Shown piece after piece: positions 45,827-60,234 of a stretch of DNA of 64,000 nucleotides. This DNA comes from Rutstroemia sp. NJR-2017a BVV2. Its lineage: Eukaryota; Ascomycota; Leotiomycetes; Helotiales; Rutstroemiaceae. The stretch covers positions 186,001-250,000 of the forward strand of contig NJPS01000006.1 in NCBI GenBank assembly GCA_002946415.1, written 5' to 3'. Each line of letters starts with the position of its first letter. Position 1 is the stretch's first letter. The position numbers were made by a program, and so were the translations under genes. A model generated the notes under the pieces. That model was not told where the DNA came from and made no database searches. It saw nothing but the letters and a program-made list of their open reading frames with translations.

Positions 45827-47385
45827 ATGTCCACCACCACCGACTCCTCCGCGTCACAGACGCCCATAGTCGACATCCACACGCACATCTACCCGCCGTC
45901 GTACATCGAGCTACTAAAAGCGCGCGATACGATCCCGTATATACGGACCTTTCCAGGGTCGAAGTCGCATCGTCTGGTTATTTTGCCGGCGGAGGATACG
46001 GAGAGTACGCAGAGGGGGAGACCGATTGGTGCTGAGTAGTAGGTTGTTTTTTTCTTTCTATGTGGTTTGTTGCGAGGGATTTGTTACGTTTTGCTTTTTT
46101 GGAGTGGGAGTGAGTTTTTGGGGTTGGTGGAAGAAGAGTATGTAGAGAGAGAGATAAGATGAGATACGGGCAGTTGGTGTAGGATGTAGATGAAAAGATA
46201 GGAGATTTTGAGATTGTGAAGACTTGATCCTCGAGTGAGGGTGTCTTGTTTTCTGGTCGCATGCCACAGTACCGTATAGTATGTACTTGCAATTGCTCGT
46301 CAAAGGAGGACAAACCCGGACATAGCAATGAGCAAGACCACAGCCATGAACTCGGACCTCCCTCCTTTTCTATCCCATTCTATTTGTCCATCCTACCCCT
46401 TATTTACCCAGCAACCTCACAACCCCCCACTCGAACACTTCACTAAACCCTCCTTCCCAGCTACGACATCAACGCCAAAATCGCCTTCATGAACACCCAC
46501 AACATATCCAAATCCGTCATCTCCCTCGCCAACCCCTGGCTCGACTGGGTGCCCTCCTCCACCGCCGCCACCACCGCCCAAAATATCAACAACGAAATCA
46601 ACCACCTCTGCTCAACACATCCGCACCGCCTGTACTTCTTCGCCGCCCTCCCCCTCAGCGGCACCCCCTCCGAAATCCTCTCCGAAATCGCGCGCCTCTC
46701 CACTCTCCCCTTCTGCCGGGGCATCATCCTCGGCACCAGCGGCCTCGGCCAGGGTCTCGACGACGCCGCACTCCTCCCCATCTTCCGCGCGACCGCAGAC
46801 GCAAAACTGACCATCTTCCTACACCCGCACTACGGTCTCCCCAGCGAAGTCTACGGCTCCCGCGCCGGCGAATACGGACACGTGTTGCCACTTGCGCTGG
46901 GTTTCCCCATGGAGACGACGATCGCGGTCACGCGGATGATACTCGCGGGTGTCTTCGACGCAGTGCCGACTCTCTCCCTCCTGCTCGCGCACAGCGGGGG
47001 CACGCTCCCGTTTCTGGCCGGCCGCATCGAGAGCTGTATTCTGCATGATGCGCATTTGAAGAAAGAAGGGAAGCTGCGAGCGGGACGCACGAGCGTGTGG
47101 GAGATTCTGAGGAGGAATGTTTGGTTGGATGCGGTGGTGTATGGGGATGTGGGGGTGCGGGCCGCCGTGGATGTTAGTGGGGCGGAGAGGGTCATGTTTG
47201 GGACTGATGCGCCGTTTTTTCCGCCGTTGGAGGAGGAAGAGGGGGAGGGGAAGGCAGAGGGAGGGGAGAAGAAATGGATGAGTGTGGTGTTGAATGTGGA
47301 TGCGATTGGGAAGGCGTGTGGGGTGGGGAGTGAACAGGAAAAGGCGATTTTGGGGGGGAATGCTATTAAGTATCTGAGATTGTAG
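45827..47385 (+). CDS. Amidohydrolase-2 family enzyme, decarboxylase-like (ACMSD/6-methylsalicylate decarboxylase type)
   Basis: Exons 45827-46038 and 46461-47385 give 378 residues. The metal-binding start VDIHTHIYPPSYIELL gives the HxH pair. LTIFLHPHYGLP supplies the next metal ligand, LLAHSGGTLPFLAGRIES follows, and MFGTDAPFFPP supplies the catalytic Asp. This order is that of the ACMSD group, which removes CO2 from aromatic or related acids. The intron is 422 nt, four to eight times longer than neighbours, yet its ends (GTAGGT, TTCCCAG) join EY to YDINAKIAFMNTHN in frame. The GC-rich coding region contrasts with a T-rich intron. Substrate unknown. Confidence 0.88.
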
Positions 47386-48554
47386 ATGTGCGTAGCTGCG
47401 AAAGAGAAAAGTTAACCAGTTTTTTATTGAGATGAGCTGTGTAGACAAGAATCAGCAATCCTTCCTTGTGATCATGTTCTAGAGACTTGTCCCGAGGGTC
47501 TGATTGAGACAAACTTGTCGATCTATCCTCCACGGATCGTATGTATCATGGCAACCACCTCCCTAATTAGAAGTTGAGCAAGCTGCACCGGGTCGCTGAA
47601 CTAGATAGAGGTGATCGTTCTCTATAAACTGAGAATTCTCTGGGAACTGAACAACTATCTGTGTATTGGTCTGAGGAGGGAAGGGAATTAGGAAAGGGAA
47701 GAAGAAAAAGAAGTACACACACGACGAATACACTACCACCAACTCATCTCTCACCCAACATCACTCACACCACACATACATGCACAGTCATATCACAAGC
47801 CGAGAAAGGATAGGTTCAATACAAAAAGCAGCAGTAGAAGTCAACGGCAATGTAATGCAATGCAATTAATTCAAGGTATGGTATGGTATAAGGCAGATCG
47901 AAGCAACGCATCGTAACACTCGACTTTTTCCCTCCACTCATCCACTCCATCATCACCTCACTCCCACCCTGCAACGCAAAAGAAAAATAAAACCAAGAAA
48001 AGAAAAACCAAAAGAGTCAAGCGACGGATATGAAAACCCGTCTTTCTTTGAACTCAACTCCATTCCCATATAGAACGCCATGATCCTATAACTATCGCCA
48101 TGCCATGCCATACCGTGGTATGGGACAATGTATTTGAAATGCCCATCCCATTCCATGTCGTCCCGTCCCGTCCCGTTCTATTCGTACATGAAAGTGTAAA
48201 GGGAAAGGTAAGGAACGTATATCAATCAATCCCATCGTATCATCCCCCTGCCCATTGATCCATGAAACTCATCCGATTCATTCATGTAAGGAGAGAATGA
48301 AAAGATAGGGTAGGTAGGATACGTATGATATACCATCCACATGATAAAGTGATCCCATCCACCAAGTCTATAAAGAGTGTAAAGAGAGAAAGATCAATCC
48401 CAGTAACGCCAACGCGAGAGTCCCAACGTGAAACCGAAACGAAAGTATATCTATAGCGGCACGTATGTATGTGAATTCCTCATTCGACCCGCAAAGTAGG
48501 TACAAGAAGAGAAGTAGTATGCAAGTGAAGCTTCAGTCAGACCCAAGAACTCAT
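47386..48554. other. Convergent spacer with short satellites
   Basis: No gene. Contains small repeats: GGTATGGTATGGTATA near 47879, CCATGCCATGCCATACC near 48103, and CGTCCCGTCCCGTCCCG near 48159. Minus-strand runs here are low-complexity. Confidence 0.45.
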
Positions 48555-49480
48555 TTAGAGAATTTGATGTCTGACGAGAACATCGCGCAAAGCTTGGGTA
48601 TCGAAGATCGTATCTTCGGGAATTTGGTCGATGATATATGTCAGGTTTGCAAAGAGGTCTCCTTGGTTTTTGTAGGCGAGGATGGCGGGGACGCCGGCGT
48701 TGTCGAACTCGATGTCTTCGTAGTGGACGCGGACGAAATGGACGGTTGGGTTGGCGGCGACGAGGGGGACGAGCGCGTCGGAGATGACTTGGGAGACGGC
48801 GCACTGTGGTGGTTGTTAGTATGAGGTAGCGACGGGATAGGAAGTAGGAATACACTTACAGCATCATCGTAGACAAAGACGACGACGACAGTTTCTCTGC
48901 CGACTTTCTCAATTGCATCCAGGTATCCCATAGCGTCGACTTCATCGAAGCGTCCATAACGGCGAACACTAGGACTTGTTCTTCGGTTGCGGATATCCTT
49001 TCCTTCATTCTGCATCTCCTGTCGGCGCTGTTGTCTCCATCTCTCCAAGAACTCCTCATCATCACTCGCACTGTCAACATCAGAGCCGCCATCTTTATTG
49101 ATGAACGACGTCCTCTTGTCAACCTTCGACAGGCTGTTTCCTCTCGAGAATCGATTTCTCCAGCCAGTATTGCGTCTAGCCTCCTCGAAACTCCTGGCAT
49201 CGGCAATGACACCCTTCACACCCGTCGTTCTTCCATTATCAAAGTCCTTATGCGGCAGCTTCAGGCCCGCCGACAAGCCGCCATTCGACCGTTCAAACAA
49301 TGGCATCTTCATGGTCTCGTCGATTCTCAACTTCTGGAACTCCTCTTCCTCGTCTAGCTCGTCGTTGTCTTTATCGTACTCGTAATCGTCGGCGTCGTCG
49401 CGGTGCGCAAAGTTAGTCGGCGCGGATGCTTTCGCGAGTATGTTGTCGAATTCTTCCTGAGCTGCGGTCTTGGAGGCCAT
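48555..49480 (-). CDS. Phosducin-like protein
   Basis: Exons 48860-49480 and 48555-48803 give 289 residues. A charged N-terminal helix region (FDNILAKASAPTNF, ELDEEEEFQKLRIDETMK) contains the phosducin-like phospho/binding segment. The thioredoxin-like domain includes FDEVDAMGYLDAIEKV, TVVVVFVYDDA and, after the intron, CAVSQVISDALVPLVAANP and VPAILAYKNQGDLFANLTY. It lacks the CxxC pair, as usual for phosducins. Family members work with the CCT chaperonin to fold G-beta or tubulin/actin. A G-beta gene sits 7 kb away in this window. The subclass (PhLP1 versus PhLP2) is not settled here. Confidence 0.88.
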
Positions 49481-52400
49481 GGTGAAGGGCAAGGGGGCCA
49501 CGAGGTCTTAAGGATAATGGGAAGAGAAGGTTGGAGGGAAGGTGGGTTTCGAAGGATCGGAGGAATGCGTGGAAGGGGTGGGTTGGCGTTCTGGAAGCGG
49601 GATAGAGAATTTGCACGCACGAGGATAAGGCGGATGCTTTTCCAAGGGAGTCCCGCGCGGGTAAGGGTAAGGGTATGGGTGGTAAGAGTAGTGAGGGAAG
49701 CTGAAAATGTTGGGTGTTGGTGACGGGGCTGGCTTGTTAGAGATTCCTACGCAGGGTCCTCGCGGTGGAAAGTATGACTGTGCGGTATGGTATGGTGCAG
49801 TATAGTGTGGTATGGTTGACTGCGATGGCGATGGTGGGTTGTATCAAGGCAGAGAAGATCTTGTAGGGTCCTGTTTCAAGACCAAGCTTACACCGCAACA
49901 GCCTTTTTCTTCAGTCTTTTCTTTCCAATGCACTCAATTATCCAAGTGCCCGCTTGAATTGGTCGCTTTCGGATTGATGGATTATCGCTGTCGTCTTCTT
50001 CAGCTGCGGAAAGAGATTACGTTTGGTCGGAGTCTTGTGATTCTTCTGGAAGGATTCTCCAAGATGGCCACTTCTTTTATAGAACCACTTTGTAGTCGTT
50101 CGGCTCCGCCGTTTGCTGGGCTGCTTGGTAAGGTGAACGGGCAGGGGTGAAGTTGTGAGTCTTTTCTGTAAATTCGGCCCACACAGCCACTCCCGAAACT
50201 GTCGCTTTCTCGAGGACGGGACAGCAGATGGCTTTGCGTCGTGCACCCAACGTATTCTTTGGGTGTTTTGTGTTTTGTGTTCTGAAAGGTCGTACTTTAG
50301 TATGTTTCCTGGAAAGAGCTCAACCAGGTCCGTCCAGGTCACAGTCCCCGTCGCAGGAGTCCGTCGCAGTCCCATTGGTCCCGGATGCCAAGTTGGTTCA
50401 GGGGACTTACCAAGTACTAAAGTATTAGGCCAAGTCTGGGCAAGGGACCCCAGTAGCCCTGCTTAGGGCGTGTTTCCAAAGTTCCAAAGGTGCATTCTAT
50501 GGAAGAATAGCATGGAAATGCTACTGTAGGGAAGCTCCTCCTACCAACCATCCACTCTTGTCTACAAAGTACCACTCTGCCACATGCGATCTTCTCTAAT
50601 TACCTTAGTATTCTACACGACGTATCCTCAGACAGCACGAGCCCAACCCACCACCACCATCACCGCCATCACCACCACCACCACAACAGACACACCACAC
50701 AACCAACACGCCGTCAAATCCTTTACGCCTCCCCTCGTGTTTTTCCTTATTTCATCTTCCAGCCAAGTTCCAAGTCCAACGCGCACCCCTGCCCCCGGGC
50801 GAATAACGTGGCATTCGTCACCCCTCGCAAATGAGATTGTTGCCTCAGATGCCTAGGCATGCAGGTATGTATGTAACTAAGTGTATTAATAGAAAACATA
50901 AGGATTTCAATGTCTTACTTACCGTGATCATGCCTTTGCTTTTGCCTTGCATCACGCATTGCAGCATAACATAACCTCATCCTCCAAGTACAGCTATCCC
51001 ATCTCATCTCATCTGCATTACATACTTCCCTCGCGCAGAGATGCCACAGAGAGACGAAATGAAACGAAACCTCCAACCACGAGCCACGAACCACGAACCC
51101 CGAACCACCAATCTCTAACCTCTAGCATCCGTCTACCCACAACTATAATCCTCCTACGGACTCAAGTCCCATTGATCGGGACTGCCGAACCAAGCACGCA
51201 AACGCCATCAATGCATCTACTCTATCTATCTCATGCACCCCACACCCTTACTCCCATCAAGTTCATCCCTAAACCACGAGTCAAGTTCATCATCATGCAA
51301 CTAGCCTCGTTTCATCCCGAGTCTTTTTCAAACAGGCTAGACGCTGCTAGCTTGTTTGATGAGATCTAAGCTGGACAAGTAGTTCGGTAGTTGCGGAGAG
51401 ATCGCGATAGCTGAGATCAGACTGTATGTAAGTGTGAATGTATGTCATAACTTTACTTTAGCTACAGTAGTTTCTTACCTGCTGAGATGATGCATTCCAT
51501 CCATTCTAGACGTGAAAAAGTGTGTCAAAGCTGAAATACCTCAACGCGATGAGACGAGACGAGACGAGACACGGGATGAATAAGGCGACCAAGTTTTGAA
51601 CGGGGTGAGTGAGGCGAGTGTGGTATGTGATGACTACTGTATGACAACACCACCTCCTCAGCACTATACTATCCCAGCTTCGTTTCATCAATCCGTCAAT
51701 TCATCAATCCACCACAGACTCACAGTGGCATTACTACTCAACAGACATCATATCGTAAAAAGATCAGATCACAACACTCTCCTCCCATCTAAAGTCAAAT
51801 CACATCACACGACACCACAACCACCCCAAGAATCCCGTCCGTCCGCCCATCAAGGAGAAAATACAAGATCGAAACAAACTTCTATCACGTTTCAACACTA
51901 TCCACCCACCTGTCTACCTATCTTGCCTACTACTACTACTACACCGCAAGCCAAGGACGAGGAATGAGTACATAAGCTGATGACACCACACCACACACCA
52001 CAGTACCTCCACACCGTGCCCAAAGTATAAGGTTAAGAATAGCTCTCTCGATTTAACTATCCCCTCCCAAAACAACCTTTCCTCCCAACCCCCATCTTCT
52101 ACACCGCAAAGTGAAGAAAAGAAATTTGGCCCCGGCTGGTGCGGTAGCCGGTAGGGATGTATGCAGATCGGAATTTACCTGAGGTAGTATTCCATAGAAC
52201 GCAGGATGGAAGGATGGAAGGTAGGAAGCGAGGGAAGGGAACCAATTCTACGGTTAGCTTTTCCTGGAGATGATGTTTAGTGGGAGGATACGGGAATTCC
52301 AAAGCTTGAATTAGGTAGATGGGCAGGCAAGCGGGCAGGTGTTCGCTATGAAACATATTGTAAAAATCCTATGGATGGATGGATGGATCATGGATGTCAC

Positions 52401-53264
52401 GATGTGGTAAGTTATGGTATACTGAGACAACCACAAAAATGCATCATACCGTCATACGGGATGGAAAGAAAACACGATGAATGCATAGACCGGTTAGCAT
52501 GCCGTCCCTCCGTATATTCAAGCCGTCCGTTGGGAGATTGAAACAATACATCACATCACATCACATCACATTACTTTGCCCAGCCCAGCCCAGCCCAGCC
52601 CAGCCAGTCGAGGACGTTTGTTTCTATTCTTATCATTAGCAATGAACGGTTGGCTAGCTACTCTGAGTTTGATATAATTAGTTCGAGACACGGCAGGAGA
52701 GACAGATATGATACGAAGGCTTTCAAAGTTTCAGGGAGGGGGAAAGATGAAGGCAAGTATGTCGGATAAAAAGCCAGCATGCGACGACGACTCCGCAACT
52801 CCGTTGGGTTGGGGTGAAGAGAAGGTAGGTTTGGTGGCTTCGCGGACCGCCATGGGTGATGAGTAGTAAATCTTCAAAGACGGGATGTGTGCTGGGTAGT
52901 TAAATACGTGATTCCCAGAACGATGATGATCTTCGTGGTCTAGGCCATCACCTATTCATCACATCATACCATGTCATATCATTGTCAGCCCAACATCAGA
53001 TTCCTATTGCAGGTGAGAGAGAGAAAGAATGTGTATTTCAAATTCCAAAGTACTAATAGTTAACGGCTTCGACTTAACATACTAACGAGCGACAAGTCTT
53101 TCCTTCCAAGCGAATGTATGATGTGTTAATCCATGGGACGGAAATCGCCCCAGCTAGTCAAATAAACTGTTTGCGGAGAAAAACGAATGTATAAAGTTTT
53201 GAACCCATTCAAGGATATATATTTGTTATCTCACTCTATTTGTAGAGCGAGAACGGAGATCCAC
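49481..53264. other. 3.8-kb gene-free spacer rich in simple repeats
   Basis: No protein gene supported. Contains TAAGGGTAAGGGTATGGG near 49662, GTATGGTATGGT near 49787, GAGAC repeats near 51550, ATGGATGG repeats near 52372, CACAT repeats near 52550 and CAGCC repeats near 52580. Composition alternates between A/C-rich and T/G-rich. A stretch at 50940-52060 is A/C-rich and could be part of a long untranslated region or a non-coding transcript; nothing proves this. Confidence 0.6.
52545..52606 (+). repeat. CACAT and CAGCC microsatellites
   Basis: A run of ATCAC/CACAT pentamers is followed within about 20 bp by a run of CAGCC pentamers. Confidence 0.85.
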
Positions 53265-54813
<1,549 letters not shown>

Positions 54814-55940
54814 TTTAAAAACAGGCACAGTTTCTTCAAGATGATGTTTCTTGAGATTAAAAAACCGGTCAGCTCTAAACCCCGCTACTGACGCCTGAGG
54901 TACGAAGGCTCAAATATCTAGAATATGCATATTGTCTGTCCCTGCCATTAGCATACTAGACTATGTGCTTAAAATCTGCATGCCATCTCATCTACTACGT
55001 ATTTCATTCACTCTCAGGAACATAGAATACTTCATAATGATATTGTATAAACTCCTACGAAATTGACCAGCTCTCCATGACTTTTCCCTAAACTTTCCAA
55101 GACTTCCCCCCAAACTCGAAACATTGCATCACAAGAGAAGAAACCGAAAAGCAAGACAAAAGAGTCTATCAAAGGCATTATTAGACTATAATACAAGCTT
55201 GTGATGTAACCGACGCCAGATTCAAAGTTGGTTTATGCCGATGCATTACAAAGCCTGGTAGTAATGAGTCTTTCCTCCTAGAGCTCCACTCTCCACCAAC
55301 TTAGACATCGCATATACCAAATGTACCTTCTGGAGCCCTTTCTCACGTCAAATGTCTCGAATAAACACACACAACCACTCACACGAACATTTTGGAAAAA
55401 ACCGTCTGTCGACTTCGCAGCTGATCACCTCCATAACCTCCCCACCGGTTCCCTACTCCACCACCGGCCCCCTAAACTGCCTCAAGATTTTTTGATAAGA
55501 CCATAAAGAGAAAGAAATGGAGAGGAAGGAAAAAAGGAAGATGTATGGTGTGTGTAAAGCTGAAGTCGGGATCTCGGCAGGATATCATTGCAAGGTCCCA
55601 GGGCTGATCAACGCTGATGAAAATAGCAATGCAATAGGACCGCCCATACAAACAAGAACATCAGAAAGAAGAATTATTGTGCACAGAATGTGATTTGCGC
55701 AACCAGTGGTTTGGGTCCCTTTTTATACCGTTCGGAAAAAGTCGTTCGGGGAAAAGAACACCTCTCTGTCGCTAAGTATGAGGAGACTGCAGTAAAAAGA
55801 CTTCGACCAGTCTATGCCGAGAGTCAAGAATATTAAGAGGACATATCGTGTGGGTGATTAGAATAAAGATGGCGTTGCCAGATTGGTAAGACACCGCATA
55901 CGACGAATTTGGTTCGTTATCGTCGATAAACATGCTGAGC
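54814..55940. other. Intergenic spacer
   Basis: Promoter of the MetAP2 gene and 3' region of the G-beta gene. No gene supported. Confidence 0.4.
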
Positions 55941-57285
55941 TTACATAGCCCAGATTTTGAGCTGAAAGAAAGAAAGTCAGCCTTAGACTTCAAGAGGTGA
56001 TAGCGGAACCTCTTCGAACTTACCAATGAATCCCATGACCCAGTGCACAAGCTCATCCCATCATTACTAACTCCCAAACAGCTAACACGATTGTCGTGGC
56101 CAACCAGTGATCCGACTTTCTCCGCGCGAGTGATATCCCATACCTAAAAAGCAGTGTTAGGAGCCGAAGGGAACAGAAACTTGGGAATCAGATCTCTTAC
56201 TTTGCATTCAAAATCGTCATAACCAGCAAAAAGAAGTCTACCAGATACTGAACAAGCGACTGAAGTGATACCACATAGAATGGATTCGTGCTAGAAGTAA
56301 TTAGTGAGCAACTTAAAAAACCGGTGAGCGAATGACCTACTCCGTATTGATTTAGTTCGCGATCAGCGCGGATATCAAATAATCGACAAGTCGCATCGTC
56401 GGATCCAGTAACAAAGGAGTGGCCATCGGGGAAGAATTGGATGGCGTTAATGTCAGATTCGTGTCCAGCGAAAGTCTGGACAGCCTTGCCAGCGCGGACA
56501 TCCCAAAGCTTCGCAAATGCATCACAAGCACCGGAAACGAATGTGTTTTGGTTAGTAGGGTTGATGCTAATGCTCATGACATCTCCCAAATGGTCTGCGA
56601 ATTCTGTAACTTTTGATCCAGTTTCAACGTCCCATTTCATACAAGTCATATCACCTGAGGAGGTGAGGATGCTTCGGTCATTGATAAATCGACAGCAGGA
56701 GAGGTATCCCGAATGACCGGAGAGTTCTCGAGCGACGCGAGTGGGTCCATCGCGATTCGAATTGAGGTTGTAGATGGAGCAAATATTGTCGAGACCACCA
56801 CATGCGACATAGTTTCCGCTGGGAGCGTACGCACAGGTCATCACCCAGGAGGATCGAAGAGGAATGGCGTGGACTTTATTTGTTGTGTATGCATCCCAAA
56901 TGATCAATTTTCCATCTTGGGAGGCCGATACTAAGTGTCGTCTGTCGGTAGACCAATGCATAGCATAGATCTTTGCGAGATGTCCCTTCAGTGTTCTCCG
57001 CGTCTTCATCATTTGATTTTTCGGTAAAGCTTCCTGCTGAGCTCGGGCAAGGTTCATAACTGTAAAGTAAGACGTTAGCATCGGTCGCAATGGCCGCCAT
57101 CGCAGGCAGTGATGATTGAATAGCGATAAAAGGTAGATGAGAGATAATTGATGATTGTACTCACGCGTTGCATCGGCCAAATCATCCTTCTTGCGCTTTA
57201 TCCTGTCCTTCAGAGATTCAGCTTCACGGCGAGCCTGTTGAATACGCGATTGCATCGCCTCTGGCGATACATCGTTCGACGACAT
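55941..57285 (-). CDS. Heterotrimeric G-protein beta subunit
   Basis: Exons 57165-57285, 56341-57059, 56201-56290, 56024-56143 and 55941-55961 give 356 residues. An N-terminal coiled coil ([19 protein letters not shown]) that binds G-gamma is followed by seven WD40 repeats: [102 protein letters not shown], and the end TGSWDSLLKIWAM. This is the classical G-beta used in fungal mating, growth and virulence signalling. Intron 1 (57060-57164) is 105 nt, a multiple of three, and has no stop; retention would insert 35 residues between coiled coil and propeller. Confidence 0.96.
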
Positions 57286-57869
57286 CTCGTTCAGTCGATC
57301 GTTTTGATGAAGAGTCAATTATAGAGAGGCTGAAGGTTGATTGTCGCCGTGGATTACAGTTGTGGTTGTCGATGGGACTGTGTAGGGGGTTGCGCCAAAC
57401 GGAGGATAGCTTCCCGGGTGATGGTTGACGAGAGATTGGGAATTGGCTGAAAAGTAAGCAATTCAGCTATCGAAGGTATTGCTCGAAGGACTCCGACTCC
57501 TATCGCTCTTGTTGGAAGTTGAAAGAAAGGTCGAAATGGGCGAAAATGGGTATCGTGTATTATTAATTCAATTTCATTAAAAAAGGAAGTTATCGAAGCG
57601 TCGTCGAAGACTGGAGACTTCTTGGTTTGATCAATCGTGAAACAGATTGTTTGGAAGAGAGGTAGATTGGCTGGCCGGTCGGGGGGGGTCGTTGAAGAAG
57701 ATTGAGGCAAAGGCAATCAAGACCGTACGAAGGTAGACTCGTAGAGGTAATTGAACGGAGGTGATTGAGTGGATATTAGAAGGGAAGGTACGGGTACTAT
57801 TTTTCCTGCTAGGTAGGGAAGGTAGGCAAGGTTGGCAAGGGAGGTCGAGGCAGGCAAGCAGCTAGTAGC

Positions 57870-57887
57870 AATTGCTAATTAGCAATT
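57870..57887. repeat. Perfect 18-bp palindrome
   Basis: AATTGCTAATTAGCAATT reads identically on both strands, about 590 bp upstream of the G-beta start codon. It could be a dimeric factor site or chance in A/T-rich DNA. Confidence 0.7.
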
Positions 57888-59244
57888 CCTGTCTTTGCTT
57901 TGCTTTCGCTTCCTCGTAGCTCGTCTCGTTTGGGCGGGATTGGGTCGGTGGGCGGCGGCAGATTCAATGTGGACTTACCACTTTCGCGTCTAGCCACCAA
58001 GTCGAGGCTTAACCGAGCTCAATTAAAAACGGGGGATGAAAATGGGAGTGAGAATGGGATAGGATGGGGAGGGGATCTGGCGTGTGCGATTGAAATATTT
58101 TTTTGCTTTAGTCAACAGTTCTTCACATTCACATCATCGTGTCGAGTATTGTACATACACTCTGCGTTATTAAGTCAGATCCCGATACTCCTCAAACTTC
58201 CAAGACCATCCAAGCGTCGAGGAGGATGGAGAGACCGAACACTGGAAACACCCTATACCCATACCCTACCGTGGCTGAAAGAGCAAGTCATGTATGTATA
58301 TGTATGTTTTATGTACCTGACTGTGATTTGACTATAATAAGCTCTTCTAGCTGCTGAAGCCTCACAAGATGCTACTTTTAACGGTGTCTATTCGTGGCTA
58401 GCTAGTCAGCTAACTAGGAACGGAGATATCGATCGATAGAGCGGAAATTGAGGGTTATCAAATCAACATATACCTTTGTAGCGAAGTACTCTGTCTGCGA
58501 TTACACATTCCCGCAGGTGCAGCTGCATTGAATCGTTGGTAGATCTCTAGTGGACTCCTCCTATACATACGCGGCCACCACATTTCATATGTAGGAGCAG
58601 AAGCAGAAGCAGAAGCAGCCTGTACAGAATCGCCTACAGTTCAACAGGCAGTCGGAGGCCAGAAATATGCACAGCATGCCATACGTCGTATACAAACACT
58701 CCAAGCCCAAGGATATCTATCTTCTATCTACCTAGAACTAGGAGGTATTATCCGTTCCGTGATCCGTACATATGCCAATATCACAACTCAAATTTACCCC
58801 CGTAGAATCTCCTTCAATGTGCAGTGGCAGCACCCAAGAAGAAGGGGTTTGTTCATTTACTCTGTAGTGGCACCTACGTCTATCTGGATGTAGCTAAGTT
58901 CCTCCAAGCTGGGACTGACAGGAGGGAGGATAAGAAGGGGAAAGGAAGAAGGTACCTCTTTACTTTATTATTATCTTCATGCAGGATGCAGCATGGTTGT
59001 CGCTCTTGGTGGGACTCCAGAAATTGCAGATGCATATCTACTCCGTACCTACTAGGAACTGATCAGCAGGGCCAAAAATGGAGAACGAACTACGAGCCTA
59101 CGACTTATTCGGCCGTTCATTCATTTCCATTTGATTTTCATTATTCTCCCAAATAATTTGATTGACCTATAGAATTGTGAGCGCAAGAGCCCGACCATCG
59201 CCCGAACCCGTACAGTAGACACCACACCACACCTTTCCCATTGC

Positions 59245-59272
59245 GCGGGATGGGATGGGATGGGATGGGATT
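59245..59272 (+). repeat. GGGAT tandem repeat
   Basis: Four to five copies of GGGAT in a row in a gene-free region. Confidence 0.85.
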
Positions 59273-60234
59273 GGGAACTGACAATTTGCGGCGCAGAACT
59301 ATCAGCCGTAAAGCATGCAATCATCACCGTGGGGAATGGTGCCCGCTGCTGGGATTGAAAAGAGTGCTATTTGTAGGCACGAAATACAGTGCAGAGCACT
59401 TCGTACGAACTACAGAGTACAGTAGGTGGTGTGGGCAGTCGAGGGCTGTTCTTGGGACCAGACCAGGTGCATTGCTTTTATGATTTACCCGGCTTGGGAC
59501 TTGAGATCGACGGGGTTGCGCTGGCGGGTCCTCTTTCAAGGTTCGCGGGTTTTTCTTTTCCTTTTTTTTTCAGGAGGTCCAAAACATCTCCAACCGCTTT
59601 CTCTCCCAAGATCACCCTATAAGTTCCAAGCCGCCCCCCTACTGCAGAGGCACAAGCTTTCGACGAAGCTCAGATAAAGCATAAAGCAGAACCACGGTAT
59701 TCTTTCCACCCACCCCGATCGCGCAATTGCTTTTTGCTTTTATCTACGAAGTGCCGCACGGGGACTCGGGAAAGCAAAATGAGCCAAATCGCCTCAGCAA
59801 AGACAGAAGGAACTGAGACCCCATTATTGAAGATAATTACAGTGAAGTGATTGTAAGAGTGGATGATTCCATTCCGGCCAATCATGTCGTGTATATCCAC
59901 AAGAGTCCCGATTATTAAAATGTCGAACTTTGTCTTCACACGATGCAAAGTGGTGGGGAATTCCTAAGCACGCATCCAATATCGCTATGTGCCTGTTCTG
60001 GCGTCTCAGTGCGGAAGATCTCCCGAAGATAGTTCGGATCACCGCTGATTCGTCAACAGGATTGGTCATCAACGAGATTGAGACAGCTGAACATCCTCGG
60101 CTCCTTGACTCAGTTACATCTGCCGTCTCGAACTTCGCAACCTCACGATACTGCATAAACATAGTCGTACCTTTATACCGCTTAAGCCTTAAGGACTTCT
60201 TTCGTACACTGGGCAGGCTTTCAACGTTGCACAA

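Larger units (their letters stand above)
57286..60234. other. Long upstream spacer of the G-beta gene
   Basis: About 2.9 kb without a supported gene. Contains the 18-bp palindrome at 57870-57887, an AGCAGA repeat near 58600 and a GGGAT repeat near 59247. The antisense/sense frames at 59824-60292 just upstream of the deaminase start have no recognisable domain. Confidence 0.45.

Noticed and set aside
49655..49682. Telomere-like TAAGGG repeats
   Set aside because: The unit is TAAGGG/TATGGG, not the fungal TTAGGG telomere, and only about three copies exist; treated as a simple repeat.
58824..59156. 110-codon plus-strand frame with Lys-rich start
   Set aside because: No domain, poor context, located in a repeat-bearing spacer.
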